Shown here: positions 62,892-64,000 of the stretch, one piece after another | How the letters are laid out: each line of letters opens with the position of its first letter | Numbering within the stretch: position 1 is the first letter of the stretch | Source of the DNA: an uncultured Dehalococcoidia bacterium | Lineage (GTDB): Bacteria; Chloroflexota; Dehalococcoidia; Lucifugimonadales; JADFKI01 | Assembly: GCA_958295865.1 (NCBI GenBank) | Contig: CATQHF010000001.1 | Span: 1 to 64,000, forward strand | Reading direction: 5' to 3' | DNA: 64,000 nt | Notes under the pieces: model-generated | What the model saw: the letters and a program-made list of their open reading frames with translations, nothing else | Database searches by the model: none | What the model was told of the DNA's origin: nothing | Translations under genes and position numbers: made by a program

Positions 62892-64000
62892 TCAGCCGCC
62901 CTTACTCTCCAACGCCGCGACGATCTTCGCGGGCGACATCGGCAATTCCGTCATTCGCACGCCGATGGCGTCGTTGATAGCGTTCGCTATCGCCGCCATA
63001 GGCGGCACGATGCACGCCTCGCCGACGCCGCGCACGCCATACGGATGCCCCGGATTGGCGACCTCGATTATCACCGTGTCGATCATCGGCACATCAAGCG
63101 AAATGGGCATGCGGTAGTCCAGGAACGACGAGTTGAGCATGCGCCCGTCATCGTCGAAGTAATACTCTTCATTCAGCGCCCAGCCGATGCCCTGCACCGC
63201 GCCGCCCTGCATCTGCCCCTCGACATAGCTCGGGTGCATCGCCTTGCCCACATCCTGCAACGCCGTATAGCGCAGCACCTCGACCTTGCCCGTCTCCGGG
63301 TCAACTTCCACATCAACCATGTGCATCGCAAAGGCATTGCCCACGCCCGCCGGGTTCACCGTAGCGCGTCCAACGATTGGCCCACCCGTGCCGTTGAGCT
63401 GGCGCGCCAAGTCCCCAAACGTCATAGAGAGCTCGCTGTCCTGCTTGTGGCGCAGCGTGGCTTCCTCATACTCCACATCCTCGGCGTCGATGTCCCAGAT
63501 GCGCGCAGCGCGTTCAATCATCTGTCGCTTCACATCCTGCGCGGCTTCGTAGCAAGCCGTGCCGGTCTTGAAGGTAACGCCGCTGCCGCCCGCGCCTGAG
63601 CAGTAGCCGACCGAGTCCGTATCGACCACGGCCGGCTTCACATCCTCGACGCCGATGCCCAGCGCCTCAGCGACATGGATCGCCATAACGGCGCGGCTGC
63701 CCCCGATGTCCGGCGATCCCTCGATGAGGCTTATCGTGCCGTCGGGATTGACGCTCGCCACCGCGCTTGCCGGTCCGCTGCCGTTGAACCATGCGCCGCT
63801 CGCAACGCCTCTGCCCCTGTACTTGCCATCGATGGGCGTCTGATAGTGGGCGTGGTCGCGCGCCGCCTCCAGCATCTCCACATTGCCGATACGCCGGAAC
63901 ACCGGCCCCGCAGGCTGGCGCGTGCCCTCTTTGGCGGCGTTCAGCAGACGAAACTCGATGGGGTCTATGCCCAGCCTGTCCGCAAGCTCATCGACGACCG
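62892..64000 (-). CDS. Molybdenum hydroxylase large subunit, second paralogue, 5' end beyond window
   Basis: The frame is open to the window edge (VVDELADRLGIDPIEFRLLN visible at the end), so the N-terminal half lies outside. The visible 369 residues cover the Mo-binding domain with EGSPDIGGSRAVMAIHVAE, VDTDSVGYCSGAGGS, ALQDVGKAMHPSYVEGQMQGGAVQG and the catalytic Glu in GVGEACIVPP. It is about 60-65% identical by eye to the protein at 31471, so the organism has at least two such hydroxylases. The element A copy 17 lies just after its stop. Confidence 0.88.
   Translation of the reverse strand, partial: VVDELADRLGIDPIEFRLLNAAKEGTRQPAGPVFRRIGNVEMLEAARDHAHYQTPIDGKYRGRGVASGAWFNGSGPASAVASVNPDGTISLIEGSPDIGGSRAVMAIHVAEALGIGVEDVKPAVVDTDSVGYCSGAGGSGVTFKTGTACYEAAQDVKRQMIERAARIWDIDAEDVEYEEATLRHKQDSELSMTFGDLARQLNGTGGPIVGRATVNPAGVGNAFAMHMVDVEVDPETGKVEVLRYTALQDVGKAMHPSYVEGQMQGGAVQGIGWALNEEYYFDDDGRMLNSSFLDYRMPISLDVPMIDTVIIEVANPGHPYGVRGVGEACIVPPMAAIANAINDAIGVRMTELPMSPAKIVAALESKGG

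Overview
The window looks like a piece of a GC-rich Chloroflexota chromosome, most likely a Dehalococcoidia/SAR202-type lineage. This is an inference. It rests on the 16S rRNA gene at 47437-48938 (minus strand), which carries tRNA-Ala but no adjacent 23S or 5S, as in Dehalococcoidia with unlinked rRNA genes. It also rests on a gene content rich in enolase-superfamily, CoxL-type, CaiB, amidase and FAH-type catabolic proteins. No phage or complete insertion-sequence transposase gene is visible.

Region 1 (1-12480, plus strand) is a cobalamin nucleotide-loop operon: cobO, an unknown 89-aa gene, cobT, cobS, cbiB, then cobD (threonine-phosphate decarboxylase), cobC, cobQ, cobU, pduX and cbiE. Most junctions overlap or are only a few bases apart. 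The operon is split by a 3-kb tandem array of Uma2-family genes (3831-7060). Each array unit carries a copied 47-bp piece of the start of cobD.

Region 2 (12.5-31 kb) is accessory. It holds degenerate nucleotidyltransferase genes with a HEPN stub, an MFS transporter, a DUF1800/NHL/DUF1501 trio, two amidase paralogues, two enolase-superfamily genes, orphan HicB, VapBC, an exonuclease, an alpha/beta hydrolase, a DapA-family aldolase/lyase and several small genes.

Region 3 (31.2-46.9 kb) has a molybdenum hydroxylase operon (FAD, 2Fe-2S and Mo subunits, then a MoaD-like protein), a CaiB CoA-transferase, a JAMM protease and a PDZ protein. It continues with a T-box-controlled citramalate synthase, dxs, a GPP34-domain protein, a solute-binding lipoprotein and an atypical SDR.

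Region 4 (46.9-54.2 kb) has tRNA-Ala, 16S rRNA with a clear promoter and processing stalk, a sugar isomerase-like gene, and a second tandem array made of five small coiled-coil genes. That array copies the 3' tail of the neighbouring lhgO gene. Region 5 (54.5-64 kb) holds more catabolic genes (PYROXD2-like oxidoreductase, a third amidase, AlaX, scramblase-like, DUF6295, FAH) and the end of a second CoxL.

The strongest structural signal is a set of short non-coding mobile repeats. Element A (about 100-160 bp, 17-bp terminal inverted repeats) has about 17 copies. Four have exact 7-bp target duplications and one an imperfect one. Elements B (82 bp), C (172 bp) and D (about 100 bp) nest with A. 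Several gene ends, including stop codons, are supplied by these repeats.
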